Below, in pieces: positions 30,208 through 39,284 of a stretch of 64,000 nucleotides of DNA. The notes under the pieces were generated by a model. That model saw nothing but the letters and a program-made list of their open reading frames with translations. It had not been told where the DNA came from and did not search any database. Each line of letters begins with the position of its first letter. The first letter of the stretch is position 1. Where the stretch lies: NCBI RefSeq assembly GCF_003201855.1, contig NZ_QJKI01000007.1, positions 62,001 to 126,000 of the forward strand. Reading direction: 5' to 3'. The stretch comes from Rivihabitans pingtungensis. Lineage in GTDB: Bacteria; Pseudomonadota; Gammaproteobacteria; Burkholderiales; Aquaspirillaceae. The position numbers and the translations under genes are program-made.

Positions 30208-31860
30208 TTAGCGCCCGGCGCGCAGTTGCCGGTTCAACGCCGACAGCACGGCTTTCAGCGCTGCGGCGACGATATGGCTGTCCACCCCCACGCCAAACAC
30301 ACCGGCCGATTCACCCAGGCGCAGCTCCACATAGCACGCCGCGCGGGCATCGGCGCCTGCGCCGATGGCGTGTTCGTGGTAGTCCAGCACGGTCAGCGGC
30401 AGGCCCAGCGCGGCGACAAAGGCGTCAATCGGGCCGTTGCCCTCGCCGTGCAGCGCATACGGTTCGCCCTGGCGGCGCAGGGTGACGCTCAGCCGGGTGC
30501 GGCCATCGTTGTCGTGTTGCTGGTGGCTGGCGTAGGCATACGGGGTGTCAATGTCCAGATATTCGGCGCTGAACAATCGGTGCAGCGCGGCGGCGTCCAC
30601 CTCGCCGCCAGCCGTGTCGCTATAGGTTTGCACCACCCGGCTGAATTCAATTTGCAGCCGGCGCGGCAAGGCCAGGCCATAGGCCTGTTGCAGCAGATAA
30701 CTCACCCCGCCCTTGCCCGACTGGCTGTTGACCCGAATCACCGCGTCGTAGCCGCGCCGCACGTCGGCCGGGTCTATCGGCAGATACGGCACCGTCCACG
30801 CTTGGCCAGCGTGCTGCTGGGCAAAGCCCTTCTTGATGGCGTCCTGATGCGAACCAGAAAACGCCGTGTACACCAGATCGCCAGCATACGGGTGGCGCGG
30901 GTGCACGGGCAGTTGGGTACAGTCCTCGACCACCGCGCGCACGCGGTCGATGTCAGAAAAATCCAGCCCCGGCGCCACGCCCTGCGAGTACAGATTCATC
31001 GCCAAGGTGAGCAAGTCCACATTGCCGGTGCGCTCGCCATTGCCAAACAAACAGCCCTCCACCCGCTCGGCGCCAGCCATCATCGCCAGCTCGGCCGCCG
31101 CCACCGCCGTGCCACGGTCGTTGTGTGGGTGCACGCTGAGCATCAGGCTGTCGCGGCGCGCCAGATGGCGGTGCATCCATTCGATCTGGTCGGCGTAGGT
31201 GTTGGGGGTGGACAGCTCCACCGTGGCCGGCAGATTGATGATCATCTTGTGCTGCGGCGTCGGCTGCCACACTGCGCTGACTGCATCGCAGACTTCTAGG
31301 GCGAATTCCGGCTCGCAGGCAGAGAAGGTTTCTGGCGAGTATTCAAACACCCACTCGGTATCCGGGCAGCGCGCGGTCAGGGCGCGAATCTGCTCGGCGC
31401 CGCGCACCGCCAGCGCCTTGACGCCAGCGCGGTCGCTATTGAACACAATGCGGCGAAACGCCGGGGCGATCGGGTTGTACAGATGGACAATGGCGCGCCG
31501 GGCGCCATGCAGCGCTTGAATGGTGCGGGCAATCAAATCCTCGCGCGATTGCGTCAGCACGCTCAGCGTCACATCCGCCGGCACGGCGTCTTGTTCGATC
31601 AACTGGCGGACAAAATCAAAATCGGTTTGCGAGGCCGATGGAAACGCCACTTCGATTTCCTTGAAGCCAATCTCCACCAGCAAGGCAAACAGTTGCCGCT
31701 TGCGCGCCGCCGACATCGGCTCGATCAGCGCCTGATTGCCGTCGCGCAGGTCGGTGCTCAGCCAGACGGGCGGCGTGCGGGTGATCTGGTTGGGCCATTG
31801 CCGGTCGGGCAAGGCCAGCGGGACAAAAGCCGGGTATTTGTGCTGAGGTTGGCGCAACAT
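30208..31860 (-). CDS. leuA: 2-isopropylmalate synthase
   Basis: A 550-residue enzyme that condenses acetyl-CoA with 2-oxoisovalerate, the first step of leucine synthesis. It is the long type found in many beta- and actinobacteria. The catalytic TIM barrel has [33 protein letters not shown] and [14 protein letters not shown], with intact metal ligands. The C-terminal regulatory domain, from about residue 430, normally binds leucine. The start has AGGAGAACC upstream. A degenerate LeuA-like protein with an HTH domain lies upstream on the same strand. Confidence 0.96.
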   Translation of the reverse strand: MLRQPQHKYPAFVPLALPDRQWPNQITRTPPVWLSTDLRDGNQALIEPMSAARKRQLFALLVEIGFKEIEVAFPSASQTDFDFVRQLIEQDAVPADVTLSVLTQSREDLIARTIQALHGARRAIVHLYNPIAPAFRRIVFNSDRAGVKALAVRGAEQIRALTARCPDTEWVFEYSPETFSACEPEFALEVCDAVSAVWQPTPQHKMIINLPATVELSTPNTYADQIEWMHRHLARRDSLMLSVHPHNDRGTAVAAAELAMMAGAERVEGCLFGNGERTGNVDLLTLAMNLYSQGVAPGLDFSDIDRVRAVVEDCTQLPVHPRHPYAGDLVYTAFSGSHQDAIKKGFAQQHAGQAWTVPYLPIDPADVRRGYDAVIRVNSQSGKGGVSYLLQQAYGLALPRRLQIEFSRVVQTYSDTAGGEVDAAALHRLFSAEYLDIDTPYAYASHQQHDNDGRTRLSVTLRRQGEPYALHGEGNGPIDAFVAALGLPLTVLDYHEHAIGAGADARAACYVELRLGESAGVFGVGVDSHIVAAALKAVLSALNRQLRAGR

Positions 31861-31944
31861 TGAGGGTTCTCCTGTGGTGGTGGATGCTCAGGGCAAGACA
31901 CCGCCCTCCCGGCGAGCCTGATGGGCGCGCAGGATGGGGCGTTA

Positions 31945-32057
31945 GAGCCGCTCACAAAACCCTCCTGGCGTTGTTGCCCGACCTTGCCGTACGCCTTTGT
32001 ACTGTCTGCGGTCGTGCGCCTAGCCAGGATCGCTGCGCTGGGTTTTGTGAGCGACTC
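31945..32057 (+). repeat. Hairpin repeat element, full copy R3
   Basis: A 113-bp element in the same orientation as R1. Its 18-bp terminal arms (GAGCCGCTCACAAAACCC and its near complement) match closely. TTA lies on both flanks (31942-31944 and 32058-32060). It sits between leuA and the HTH/barrel gene. Confidence 0.88.
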
Positions 32058-32076
32058 TTAGTGTTGTGTGGGTTAC

Positions 32077-33036
32077 TCAGTGCATATGCAGCGCCTGGGC
32101 GCGCGCCAGCGCTTGTGCCGGCATGCTCAGTCGCACCGGGTAGCGCGCGGCGTGAATGTCCAGCGTGGCGGCCAGCGCCGGCAGCGGCGCAGCGTGTTCG
32201 CCAGACAGCGCGCCATCCAGCTGGCGCGCGCCAGCGCTGAGCGCGGCCAGGGCATTGGCCAGCGCCAGGCCGTGGCGATTGTGGCAACGCGCGCCCAGGC
32301 ACACTTCGCTGCCCAGCCGGGCGCGCAGGCGGCGCAGGGTTTCCGCCCATTGCTCGGGCACCCAGTGCAAGCCGGCGTCGTCCAGCGTCAGACTATCTGC
32401 GCCCAGCGCCGTCGCCTGGCGCAAGGCATGCAGCCAGTCAGCGGGCCACTCGGCGCGCACCGGCAGGCGCAAGGCGGCGCGCAGGCCCAGTGCGTCCAGC
32501 AGGCGCAGGCAGCGGCGCAGTTCGTCGGCGTCGGGCGGGTGGGCGTCCAGACACAGGCGCACGCCGCCTTGCCGCCGGCCGGCAAACGCCTGCGCCGCCA
32601 GCCACACCGCCATTTCTTGCGTGGGGGCTTCCAGCCAGGGCGGGGTGTGGCAGTGCGCCAGCAGGGCGCGCGGCGCGCCCAGCGCATCGCCCAGACACAC
32701 CCCGGTCAGGCCCAACGCATCCAGCGCCGCCAACCAAGACGCGTGCACGCCGGCCGGCGCCTGGGCCAGGCTGACGTCCAGCACCCGCAAGGCCGTCACC
32801 GGCGCCGGGCTGGCGGCCTGGCCGCGTTGGTAGTCGCTCAGCTCAAACCCCCGCCCCAGGCGCTGCGCCAGCACGCGCAGGCGCTCGGCCTGCGCCAGCG
32901 GCAGGCTGCCGCGCTCGCGCCATTTGTAAATCGCGCCGCGCGACACCGGCTCGGCCGGAAAATGTTCGGCCAACAGGGTGGCCAGGCGGGCCACGCCGCC
33001 AAAGTCGGCGATCAGTTGTTCGATGGCAAGCGGCAT
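32077..33036 (-). CDS. HTH protein fused to a degenerate HMGL/LeuA-like barrel
   Basis: A 319-residue protein of unusual design. Residues 1-65 form a Cro/YdaS-like helix-turn-helix (LIADFGGVARLATLLAEHF...VSRGAIYKWRERGSLP). Residues about 80-300 resemble the HMG-CoA-lyase/isopropylmalate-synthase TIM barrel. LRVLDVSLAQ stands where the catalytic TLRDG would be, and CHNRHGLALANALAALSAGA (251-270) matches the HxHND...GLAxAN strand. The RD pair and the first metal His are missing, so catalysis is unlikely. It lies upstream of leuA on the same strand, with R3 between. I infer a regulator that may sense a leucine-pathway metabolite; nothing proves this. Confidence 0.72.
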   Translation of the reverse strand: MPLAIEQLIADFGGVARLATLLAEHFPAEPVSRGAIYKWRERGSLPLAQAERLRVLAQRLGRGFELSDYQRGQAASPAPVTALRVLDVSLAQAPAGVHASWLAALDALGLTGVCLGDALGAPRALLAHCHTPPWLEAPTQEMAVWLAAQAFAGRRQGGVRLCLDAHPPDADELRRCLRLLDALGLRAALRLPVRAEWPADWLHALRQATALGADSLTLDDAGLHWVPEQWAETLRRLRARLGSEVCLGARCHNRHGLALANALAALSAGARQLDGALSGEHAAPLPALAATLDIHAARYPVRLSMPAQALARAQALHMH

Positions 33037-33058
33037 GAGAGCTGGCTCTTTGTCAAAA

Positions 33059-33137
33059 TGTCTAATTTTTACGTGAATAAGCGAGGTAAAATCCAGACTT
33101 ACTGGATACTCACAAGCAGATTACGGTTAATTAGACA
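33059..33137. promoter_or_regulatory. Inverted operator-like arms upstream of the HTH/barrel gene
   Basis: TGTCTAATT at 33059-33067 and its exact inverse AATTAGACA at 33129-33137 bracket the AT-rich promoter region of the HTH gene. The near arm is 22 nt from its ATG. Two inverted half-sites 61 bp apart fit autoregulation by looping or two separate monomer sites. Confidence 0.45.
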
Positions 33138-33244
33138 CTTAGGCAATCATCCGGTACGCATAAACCTGCAAAAATAGACATAGTGTCCACAGTCGAGCGA
33201 CAGGCCGTCTGATGCTACTGCACAGCAAAGCCGGCAGAAAGCAA

Positions 33245-33273
33245 CACGGGCCTTGCATTGTGCAAGGCCCGTG
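33245..33273 (-). terminator. Terminator-like hairpin after the GGDEF/EAL gene
   Basis: A perfect 13-bp stem CACGGGCCTTGCA/TGCAAGGCCCGTG with a 3-nt loop, 35 nt past the stop codon at 33308. In the leftward direction it is followed by TTGCTTTC, a weak U-tract. Confidence 0.65.
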
Positions 33274-33307
33274 CTGGGGGTGATCGCGACGACAAATTCC
33301 GCCCGCG

Positions 33308-36300
33308 CTACAACCCGCCCATATCCTGCCCGCCACTGCGGCTTGCGACCACCCGACGCAGGGCATCCAATTGCGCCAGCATCTGGTCGCGCAGGGCGTA
33401 CAGCTCAGGGATGCCGGCGCGCACGCGCGCCAGCTCGCCGGCCAGGTGGGCGGCGTGCAGCTGGCTGGCCAGTTCGTGCACCTGATGGTGGCTGGCGTCG
33501 ATCACCCGGAAGGCGGGCAGCTGGCCATAGCGGTCCTGGCCTGGCCCGTGATACCAGCGGCCAAAGCGGCAGTGGTGAATGTCCAGCGGCGGCGGGCAGT
33601 GGCTGGCGTCTTGCTCCAGGCATTGCACCAGCTCTTCAATCCAGTGCTGATGGTCGATGCTGGCGCCCAGCAGCGGAAAATCATCGCGTGACCAGGGGTG
33701 CAAGCCGGCGCGCCGCCAGGATTCCGGCGCGCTAAAACCGGCCACCCAGCCTGGCACGGCCTCGGCCGGCATTGGTCGGGCAATGCCGTAGCCCTGGCCC
33801 AGGTCGCAGCCCAGCTGAATCAACAGCGCGCCGTGCTCCAGGGTTTCCACCCCTTCGGCAATCGCCGTGCGGCGGAAGGCCTGAGTCAGCCCGATCACGC
33901 CTTCGATAATCGCCAGGTCTTCCGGGTCTTTGAGCATGTCGCGGACAAAGCTCTGGTCGATTTTCAGCACATTGGCCGGCAGGCGCTTGAGGTAGGTCAG
34001 CGAGGAATAGCCGGTGCCAAAGTCGTCCAGCGCAAACATCACCCCCAGCGCACGACAGCGCTCCATCAGCGCAGAGACATAGGCAATGTCGTCCAGCGCG
34101 GCGGTTTCCAGCACTTCCAGCTCCAACTGGCCGGGCGGGGTGTCGGGGTGACGCGCCAGCAGGGTGTGCAGGCGCTGGCTGAATTGTGGGTGTTGCAAGT
34201 GGCGGGCGGAGATATTCACGCTCACTGGCAGGGTCAACCCTTGTGCGCGCCAGGCGGCCATCTGGCGCAGGGCTTCTTCCATCACCCATTCGCCCAGCTC
34301 CACCGAGAATTCGCTGTCTTCGATGATGGGCAAAAACTCGCCCGGCGGCAGCAGGCCGCGCTCGGGGTGCTGCCAGCGGATCAAGGCCTCGGCGCCCACC
34401 ACCACGCCGTGGCGCATATTCACCTTGGGCTGGTAATACAGCCTGAATTCGCCAGCGTGCAGCGCCGCCTCAATGCGCGCCACCGCCTCGCGGTGGGCGT
34501 GCGCCTGGCGGTCGTGTTCGGGGTCGAACAGGTGATAACGATGGCGGCCGGCCTGTTTGGCCAGATACATGGCCTGGTCGGCGTGGCGCAAGAGAGTGTC
34601 GGCGTCGGCGCCGTCCACCGGATAGAGGGTGACGCCGATGCTGGCCGACAGATTGGCCAGCCGCTCCTTGCCCAGTTGATACGGCTGGGCAATGGTGTGC
34701 AGCACGCGGTCCAGCGCCTGCTGGCATTTGCCGATGTCGTCCAGCCCCGAGAGCAAGAGCACAAACTCATCGCCGCCCAGCCGCGCCACGGTGTCGCCAT
34801 TGCGCAGCACCTGCTTGAGCCGGCTGGCGACTTCCACCAGCAGGGCGTCGCCGGCTTCGTGGCCAAAGGTGTCGTTCACCGGCTTAAAGCCGTCCAGATC
34901 GAGATAACACACCGCCAGCAGCTTGCCCGAGCGGCGCGCCTGGGTCAGCGCCAGCATCAGCCGGTCGGCCAGCAACACCCGGTTGGGCAGTTGGGTGAGC
35001 GCGTCGTAATGCGCCATGCGCTCGAGTTTTTGCTGGTGTTCTTTCAGCACGGTGATGTCGGAGAACACCGCCACATAGTGCGTCACCCGGCCGTCGGGCG
35101 GGCGCACGCTGGAGATGGTCAGCAGCTCGGGGTACACCTCGCCGTTTTTGCGCCGGTTCCACACTTCGCCGCGCCAATAGCCTTCGGTGTACAAAGCCGC
35201 CCACATTTCGCTGTAAAACGCCTGGCTGTGGTAGCCCGAGCGCAGCAGATTGGGCGAGCGACCCAGCACGTCTTCGCGGGCATAGCCGGTGATTTCGGTA
35301 AAGGTGCGGTTGACGTCAACAATCTGGGCGTTGGCGTCGGTGATCATGATGCCTTCGTGGGCGTGTTCGAACACGCTGGCGGTAAAGCGCAGTTGCTCTT
35401 CGGCGCGCTTGCGTTCGCTGATGTCGTGAATAATGGAAAACAACAGCTCGCGCCCGCCCAGGCGGATCGGGCCGGAATAGACTTCCACATCGCGGGTGCT
35501 GCCGTCGGCCAGGCGGTGAACAAATTCAAAACGCTGTTGGCCCGTGGCTTGGGCGCGCGCCAGCGCGGCGCGGATGTGTTCTGGGGTGGCGGTGTTGATC
35601 TGGCTGATCGGCATGCCCACCAGCACCTCGTGCGGGTAGCCATAAAACGCGCTGGCCGCCGGGTTGGCGTCCACCACCTGCTTGCGCGCCGGGTCAACCA
35701 GCAGCTTGACGGCGTTATTGGTTTCGAACATCGCCTGATAAAAGGCGCTGCCTTCTTCCAGCTTGAGCATGGCCGCTTTGCGTTCGCTGATGTCGGCCAC
35801 ATAGCCATACCACAGCACGCTGCCGTCCTCCAGCGCTTCCGGCATGGCGTGGGCTTCGCGCCATTCGGGCTGACCGGGCTGCAATTCCACGCGGAATTCA
35901 TCGCGCCATGGCGCTTGCTGGCGCGCCGCCTGATGCAGGCCGCGATACAGGCGCAGGCGGTCATCCGGGTGCAGCACCCGGCATAGCGGACTGGCGTCTT
36001 CGCGCACGTCTTCCGGGCTGAGGCCAAATACTTCACGAATCGCCTCGCTGGCATAAGGCAGACTCAGCCGCTTGCCGTCCATATGCATCTGGCAGATCAG
36101 GCCTGGCGCCTGTTCGGATAATTTATGCAGCAGCTTGTCGCGCGCGCTCAAGCGCTCTTGGGCAAGAATTTGCGCGCTGATGTCGGTTTGCACACCAATA
36201 TAGTGGGTGAGCTGCTGACGCTCGTCATACACCGGCGCAATGCTCAGCTCGTTCCAGAACAGCGAGCCGTCCTTGCGGTAATTGCGCAGCACGGTCTGAC

Positions 36301-37783
36301 AGGATTTACCCGCGGCCATGGCCGTGCGCAAGGCGTCCAGCCCCGGCTGCTCGCGGTCGCCCTGATTGAGCATGCGGCAATTGCGCCCCAGCGCCTCGTC
36401 GCGCCGGTAGCCGGTGGTGCGCTCAAAAGCGTCGTTGACGTAGATAATCGGCTGATCGGGCTGGCGCACATCGCTGATGATGACGCCATTGCGCGCCGAA
36501 TGCAGCGCCCGCTCCAGGAGCTTGAGCCAGTACAGGGTGTCTTTGTAGCGGGTAATGTCGGTGAGGGTGCCAATCACCCGTGACGGCGCGCCGTCACGGT
36601 CGCGGCTGACCACCTGGCTGCGCAGACCATACCAGCGCCACTGGCCATTGCCGGCGCGCAGGCGGATTTCGCTGCCGTGCGGGCGCAGTTCGTGGCTGCT
36701 GGCCGGCTGCTCACGTCCGGCCAGTACGGCAATGAAAGCAGGCAAGTCGTCCGGATGGACACGGGTTTCCCAGCCGGTAAGTTTATTACCCAGCTCGGCG
36801 GCGCTCACCCCCAGCAGCATGCGCCAGCGCGGCGAATACTGGATGCGCTGGCTGCGCGCGTGCCAATCCCACACCCCGGTGTCAGCGCCTTCCAGGGCAA
36901 ACTGCCAGCGCCGTTCATTGGCGGACAGTTCCGCCACCAGCGCGCTGAGCAGCAGCGCCACCACCATCAGCGTGGCCATATAGCCCCACAGCAGCGCCAG
37001 GCCTTCGTGCACCGAGGGGCGATGAAACGGCCCCATGCCCTGCACCGTGCCCCAGGCCATCAGCGCCGACAACAGCAGCACCGCCAGCGAAGACAGCATC
37101 AACCCGGTGCGCACCGCCAGCCAGGACAGCAGCAGGAAGGGAATAAACACCAAGGGCAACAGCGCCGCGTGCGAGGGGGAATACAGCAGCAACTGGCCGA
37201 TGATCAGCATGCCAGCCAGGCAGCCCAGCCCTTCCAATCGGCGGGTAGGTGATAATTCGTGCCACAACCGGGGCACAAAGGTCAGCAGCGGAATGCCCAG
37301 CAGCAAAGCCCCCACCGCATCGCCAGCCCACCAGATCAAAAAAATCTTGGGCAGTTGCGCCGGCTGCATGACGCCGGACAGCCACAGACTGAGTGTGCCC
37401 ACCGAGGCCGAGGCCAGCATGCCGCCGCTGATGGCCAGCAGGTAGTGGTTCATGTCGCGGCGGGTGTCAAAGTGCAGGCTGGCGCCCACCCGGCGCAAGG
37501 CCCAGACAGTGAGCAAGGGGGCCAGGGTATTGCCACAGGCAATCGCCACCGACATCAGCGGTGTGCCGCCCGAGTCCAGGTTGATGGCCAGCGAGCCCAG
37601 CCAGACGCCAGGCCAGCGCGACAGCCCGCCGCGCCACAGCGCCGCCACCGCCACGCCCGTGGGCGGCCAGATCAGCGACACAAATGCGCCCAGATAGGGC
37701 ACGGTCAGGCCCAACTGGCCGCTGGCAAAATACGCCAGCGCCAGGCCCAGCAACCAAAGCCAGGTGTGCAGCACGCCCTTCAT
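33308..37783 (-). CDS. MASE1-multiPAS-GGDEF-EAL-CZB signalling protein
   Basis: A 1491-residue inner-membrane protein. MASE1 sensor with about eight helices occupies residues 8-290. About five PAS/PAC modules span 295-925, each recognisable from repeats like GYRRDEALGRN, YGYPHEVLVGMP and GYAREDVLGRSPNL. GGDEF (about 935-1095) has an intact RLGGDEF and DLDGFKPVND. EAL (about 1110-1350) has GAEALIRW and DDFGTGYSSLTYLKRLP. A CZB-type zinc-binding domain near 1385-1460 has HQHWIEEL, HHCRFGRWYHG and HHQVHELA. It could make and break c-di-GMP. The CZB domain suggests zinc or hypochlorite/redox sensing. It is transcribed alone, upstream of a leftward hairpin. Confidence 0.95.
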   Translation of the reverse strand: MKGVLHTWLWLLGLALAYFASGQLGLTVPYLGAFVSLIWPPTGVAVAALWRGGLSRWPGVWLGSLAINLDSGGTPLMSVAIACGNTLAPLLTVWALRRVGASLHFDTRRDMNHYLLAISGGMLASASVGTLSLWLSGVMQPAQLPKIFLIWWAGDAVGALLLGIPLLTFVPRLWHELSPTRRLEGLGCLAGMLIIGQLLLYSPSHAALLPLVFIPFLLLSWLAVRTGLMLSSLAVLLLSALMAWGTVQGMGPFHRPSVHEGLALLWGYMATLMVVALLLSALVAELSANERRWQFALEGADTGVWDWHARSQRIQYSPRWRMLLGVSAAELGNKLTGWETRVHPDDLPAFIAVLAGREQPASSHELRPHGSEIRLRAGNGQWRWYGLRSQVVSRDRDGAPSRVIGTLTDITRYKDTLYWLKLLERALHSARNGVIISDVRQPDQPIIYVNDAFERTTGYRRDEALGRNCRMLNQGDREQPGLDALRTAMAAGKSCQTVLRNYRKDGSLFWNELSIAPVYDERQQLTHYIGVQTDISAQILAQERLSARDKLLHKLSEQAPGLICQMHMDGKRLSLPYASEAIREVFGLSPEDVREDASPLCRVLHPDDRLRLYRGLHQAARQQAPWRDEFRVELQPGQPEWREAHAMPEALEDGSVLWYGYVADISERKAAMLKLEEGSAFYQAMFETNNAVKLLVDPARKQVVDANPAASAFYGYPHEVLVGMPISQINTATPEHIRAALARAQATGQQRFEFVHRLADGSTRDVEVYSGPIRLGGRELLFSIIHDISERKRAEEQLRFTASVFEHAHEGIMITDANAQIVDVNRTFTEITGYAREDVLGRSPNLLRSGYHSQAFYSEMWAALYTEGYWRGEVWNRRKNGEVYPELLTISSVRPPDGRVTHYVAVFSDITVLKEHQQKLERMAHYDALTQLPNRVLLADRLMLALTQARRSGKLLAVCYLDLDGFKPVNDTFGHEAGDALLVEVASRLKQVLRNGDTVARLGGDEFVLLLSGLDDIGKCQQALDRVLHTIAQPYQLGKERLANLSASIGVTLYPVDGADADTLLRHADQAMYLAKQAGRHRYHLFDPEHDRQAHAHREAVARIEAALHAGEFRLYYQPKVNMRHGVVVGAEALIRWQHPERGLLPPGEFLPIIEDSEFSVELGEWVMEEALRQMAAWRAQGLTLPVSVNISARHLQHPQFSQRLHTLLARHPDTPPGQLELEVLETAALDDIAYVSALMERCRALGVMFALDDFGTGYSSLTYLKRLPANVLKIDQSFVRDMLKDPEDLAIIEGVIGLTQAFRRTAIAEGVETLEHGALLIQLGCDLGQGYGIARPMPAEAVPGWVAGFSAPESWRRAGLHPWSRDDFPLLGASIDHQHWIEELVQCLEQDASHCPPPLDIHHCRFGRWYHGPGQDRYGQLPAFRVIDASHHQVHELASQLHAAHLAGELARVRAGIPELYALRDQMLAQLDALRRVVASRSGGQDMGGL

Positions 37784-37968
37784 GCGTTTGCCACCCTCTG
37801 GGGCAGCTTATGTCTTGCCGGATGGAAAACCAGCATCGTCAGCCACTCGTTAACAACAATCAGGCCGAGAGACTACCATTGTCGGGCGAGAGCGGGTAGC
37901 TACCCAAGGGTGTGGGTGACGGGTTTTGCGTGGGATTTTGGCATGGATCAAAAGACGGCGCGCCATGC

Positions 37969-37997
37969 AAAAAGCCCTGAACCAGTGTCCAGGGCTT
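37969..37997 (-). terminator. Terminator of the tRNA-Gly/Cys operon (leftward)
   Basis: The stem GCCCTG/CAGGGC has AAAAA on its left in the plus strand, giving U-runs leftward. It lies 14 nt beyond the tRNA-Cys 3' end. Confidence 0.8.
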
Positions 37998-38010
37998 GAT
38001 GGGTGCGTCT

Positions 38011-38084
38011 TGGAGGCGGAGGCCGGAATCGAACCGGCGTGGACGGCTTTGCAGGCCGCTGCATAACCACTTTGCTACCCCGCC
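38011..38084 (-). tRNA. tRNA-Cys (GCA)
   Basis: A 74-nt tRNA with acceptor GGCGGGG, anticodon GCA (CCTGCAAAG) and encoded CCA. It is last in the operon after three tRNA-Gly genes, as in the classical glyW-cysT order. Confidence 0.97.
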
Positions 38085-38128
38085 GAAGGCGTTGCAATTC
38101 GCAGTCAGGCTGCGCCTTGCGCGAAAAC

Positions 38129-38204
38129 TGGAGCGGGAAACGAGGCTCGAACTCGCGACCTCAACCTTGGCAAGGTTGCGCTCTACCAACTGAGCTATTC
38201 CCGC
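38129..38204 (-). tRNA. tRNA-Gly (GCC), copy 1
   Basis: A 76-nt tRNA with acceptor GCGGGAA, anticodon GCC and encoded CCA. Identical in sequence to the copies at 38247 and 38359. Confidence 0.97.
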
Positions 38205-38246
38205 AGATGCGGCGACGATGACAATTCTGGCGGCCCCAGGAAGGGA

Positions 38247-38322
38247 TGGAGCGGGAAACGAGGCTCGAACTCGCGACCTCAACCTTGGCAAGGTTGCGCT
38301 CTACCAACTGAGCTATTCCCGC
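38247..38322 (-). tRNA. tRNA-Gly (GCC), copy 2
   Basis: Identical 76-nt copy. The spacers between the three tRNA-Gly genes (42 and 36 nt) differ, so the genes rather than whole units are conserved. Confidence 0.97.
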
Positions 38323-38358
38323 ATCGCCAAACTTGTCGCATGCTGAAACATAAGAAAC

Positions 38359-38434
38359 TGGAGCGGGAAACGAGGCTCGAACTCGCGACCTCAACCTTGG
38401 CAAGGTTGCGCTCTACCAACTGAGCTATTCCCGC
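38359..38434 (-). tRNA. tRNA-Gly (GCC), copy 3
   Basis: Identical 76-nt copy, first in the leftward operon, 44 nt downstream of the -10 box. Confidence 0.97.
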
Positions 38435-38478
38435 GCTGTTGTTTCTTGCGTTACAGCAATCGCTGCAAGAGACTGCGC

Positions 38479-38506
38479 ATTATAAGCAGGTTTTTTTTTG
38501 TGTCAA
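38479..38506 (-). promoter_or_regulatory. Consensus promoter of the tRNA-Gly/Cys operon
   Basis: On the minus strand: TTGACA, 16-bp spacer with a run of nine A, TATAAT. Both boxes are perfect. It begins a few bases beyond the pgsA stop, so the tRNAs have their own promoter besides any read-through from pgsA. Confidence 0.93.
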
Positions 38507-38510
38507 CACT

Positions 38511-39092
38511 TCATTGCAATTTTTTTTCGCCGCGCAACTGCGCGCCAGCCATTTGCAGGTAATAAACCATTGACCATAAAGTCAAAATGGCGGCAATCAC
38601 CATCAGGATGTTTCCGTACAGCGGCGTATCAAAACCCGGCCACAAGGGCTGCCAGTACAACAGCAGCAAAATGGCCAGCATTTGCGCGGCGGTTTTGAGC
38701 TTGCCGATATAGGCCACCGCCACACTGCGGCGCTCGCCAATTTGCGCCATCCACTCGCGCAATGCCGAAATGGTGATCTCGCGGCCAATGATCACCATCG
38801 CCAGCCAGGCCTGGGTGCGCTCCAGCTCCACCAGCAAAATCAGCGCGGCGGCGACAATCAGCTTGTCGGCCACCGGGTCAAGAAAAGCGCCAAAAGAAGA
38901 GGTTTGCCCCCACTTGCGCGCCAGATAACCATCCAGCCAGTCGGTGATGGCCGCCAGGGCAAAGATCAGCGCCGCCAGGCCATTGCGCATGGGTAGATGC
39001 AAAGAGGGGTCTGGCCAATAAAACAGCACGACAAACACCGGGATGAGGGCCACCCGCAACCAGGTGAGCAGAATGGGAACATTGAACGGCAT
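38511..39092 (-). CDS. pgsA: CDP-diacylglycerol-glycerol-3-phosphate 3-phosphatidyltransferase
   Basis: A 193-residue inner-membrane enzyme that makes phosphatidylglycerol phosphate from CDP-diacylglycerol. The CDP-alcohol phosphotransferase signature DG-x2-AR-x8-G-x3-D-x3-D is complete in DGYLARKWGQTSSFGAFLDP followed by VADK. Several hydrophobic helices are present (about 6-25, 35-50, 90-105, 145-175). The true start is MPFNVPILLTWLRVALIPVF at 39092; the upstream extension has no homology. It sits between uvrC and tRNA-Gly/Cys, the same order as in E. coli. Confidence 0.96.
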   Translation of the reverse strand: MPFNVPILLTWLRVALIPVFVVLFYWPDPSLHLPMRNGLAALIFALAAITDWLDGYLARKWGQTSSFGAFLDPVADKLIVAAALILLVELERTQAWLAMVIIGREITISALREWMAQIGERRSVAVAYIGKLKTAAQMLAILLLLYWQPLWPGFDTPLYGNILMVIAAILTLWSMVYYLQMAGAQLRGEKKLQ

Positions 39093-39203
39093 GGGCGATC
39101 TGGCGCTTTTCCGCCGGCGGGCGGCGCGTCGGCAATAACAGTTTCGGGGAACAGCCGTCAGTGTAGCGCGACGGCCGGCGCGCCAGTGCAAGCAAGGGCG
39201 CAG

Positions 39204-39268
39204 GGTCACACAAGATTCATCCGGGCGGGCAGCGAGGCGCGCTGCGCTGCGTGTTGTGAGCCGCTCTG
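39204..39268 (+). repeat. Possible half-element remnant of the hairpin repeat (R8)
   Basis: A GGTCACAC block at the left and GCGCTGCGCTG...TTGTGAGCCGCTCT at the right match the right half of R3-type copies, but the middle is not conserved. It lies next to the uvrC stop. Confidence 0.35.
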
Positions 39269-39284
39269 AGTCGCTGAGCGGCGC

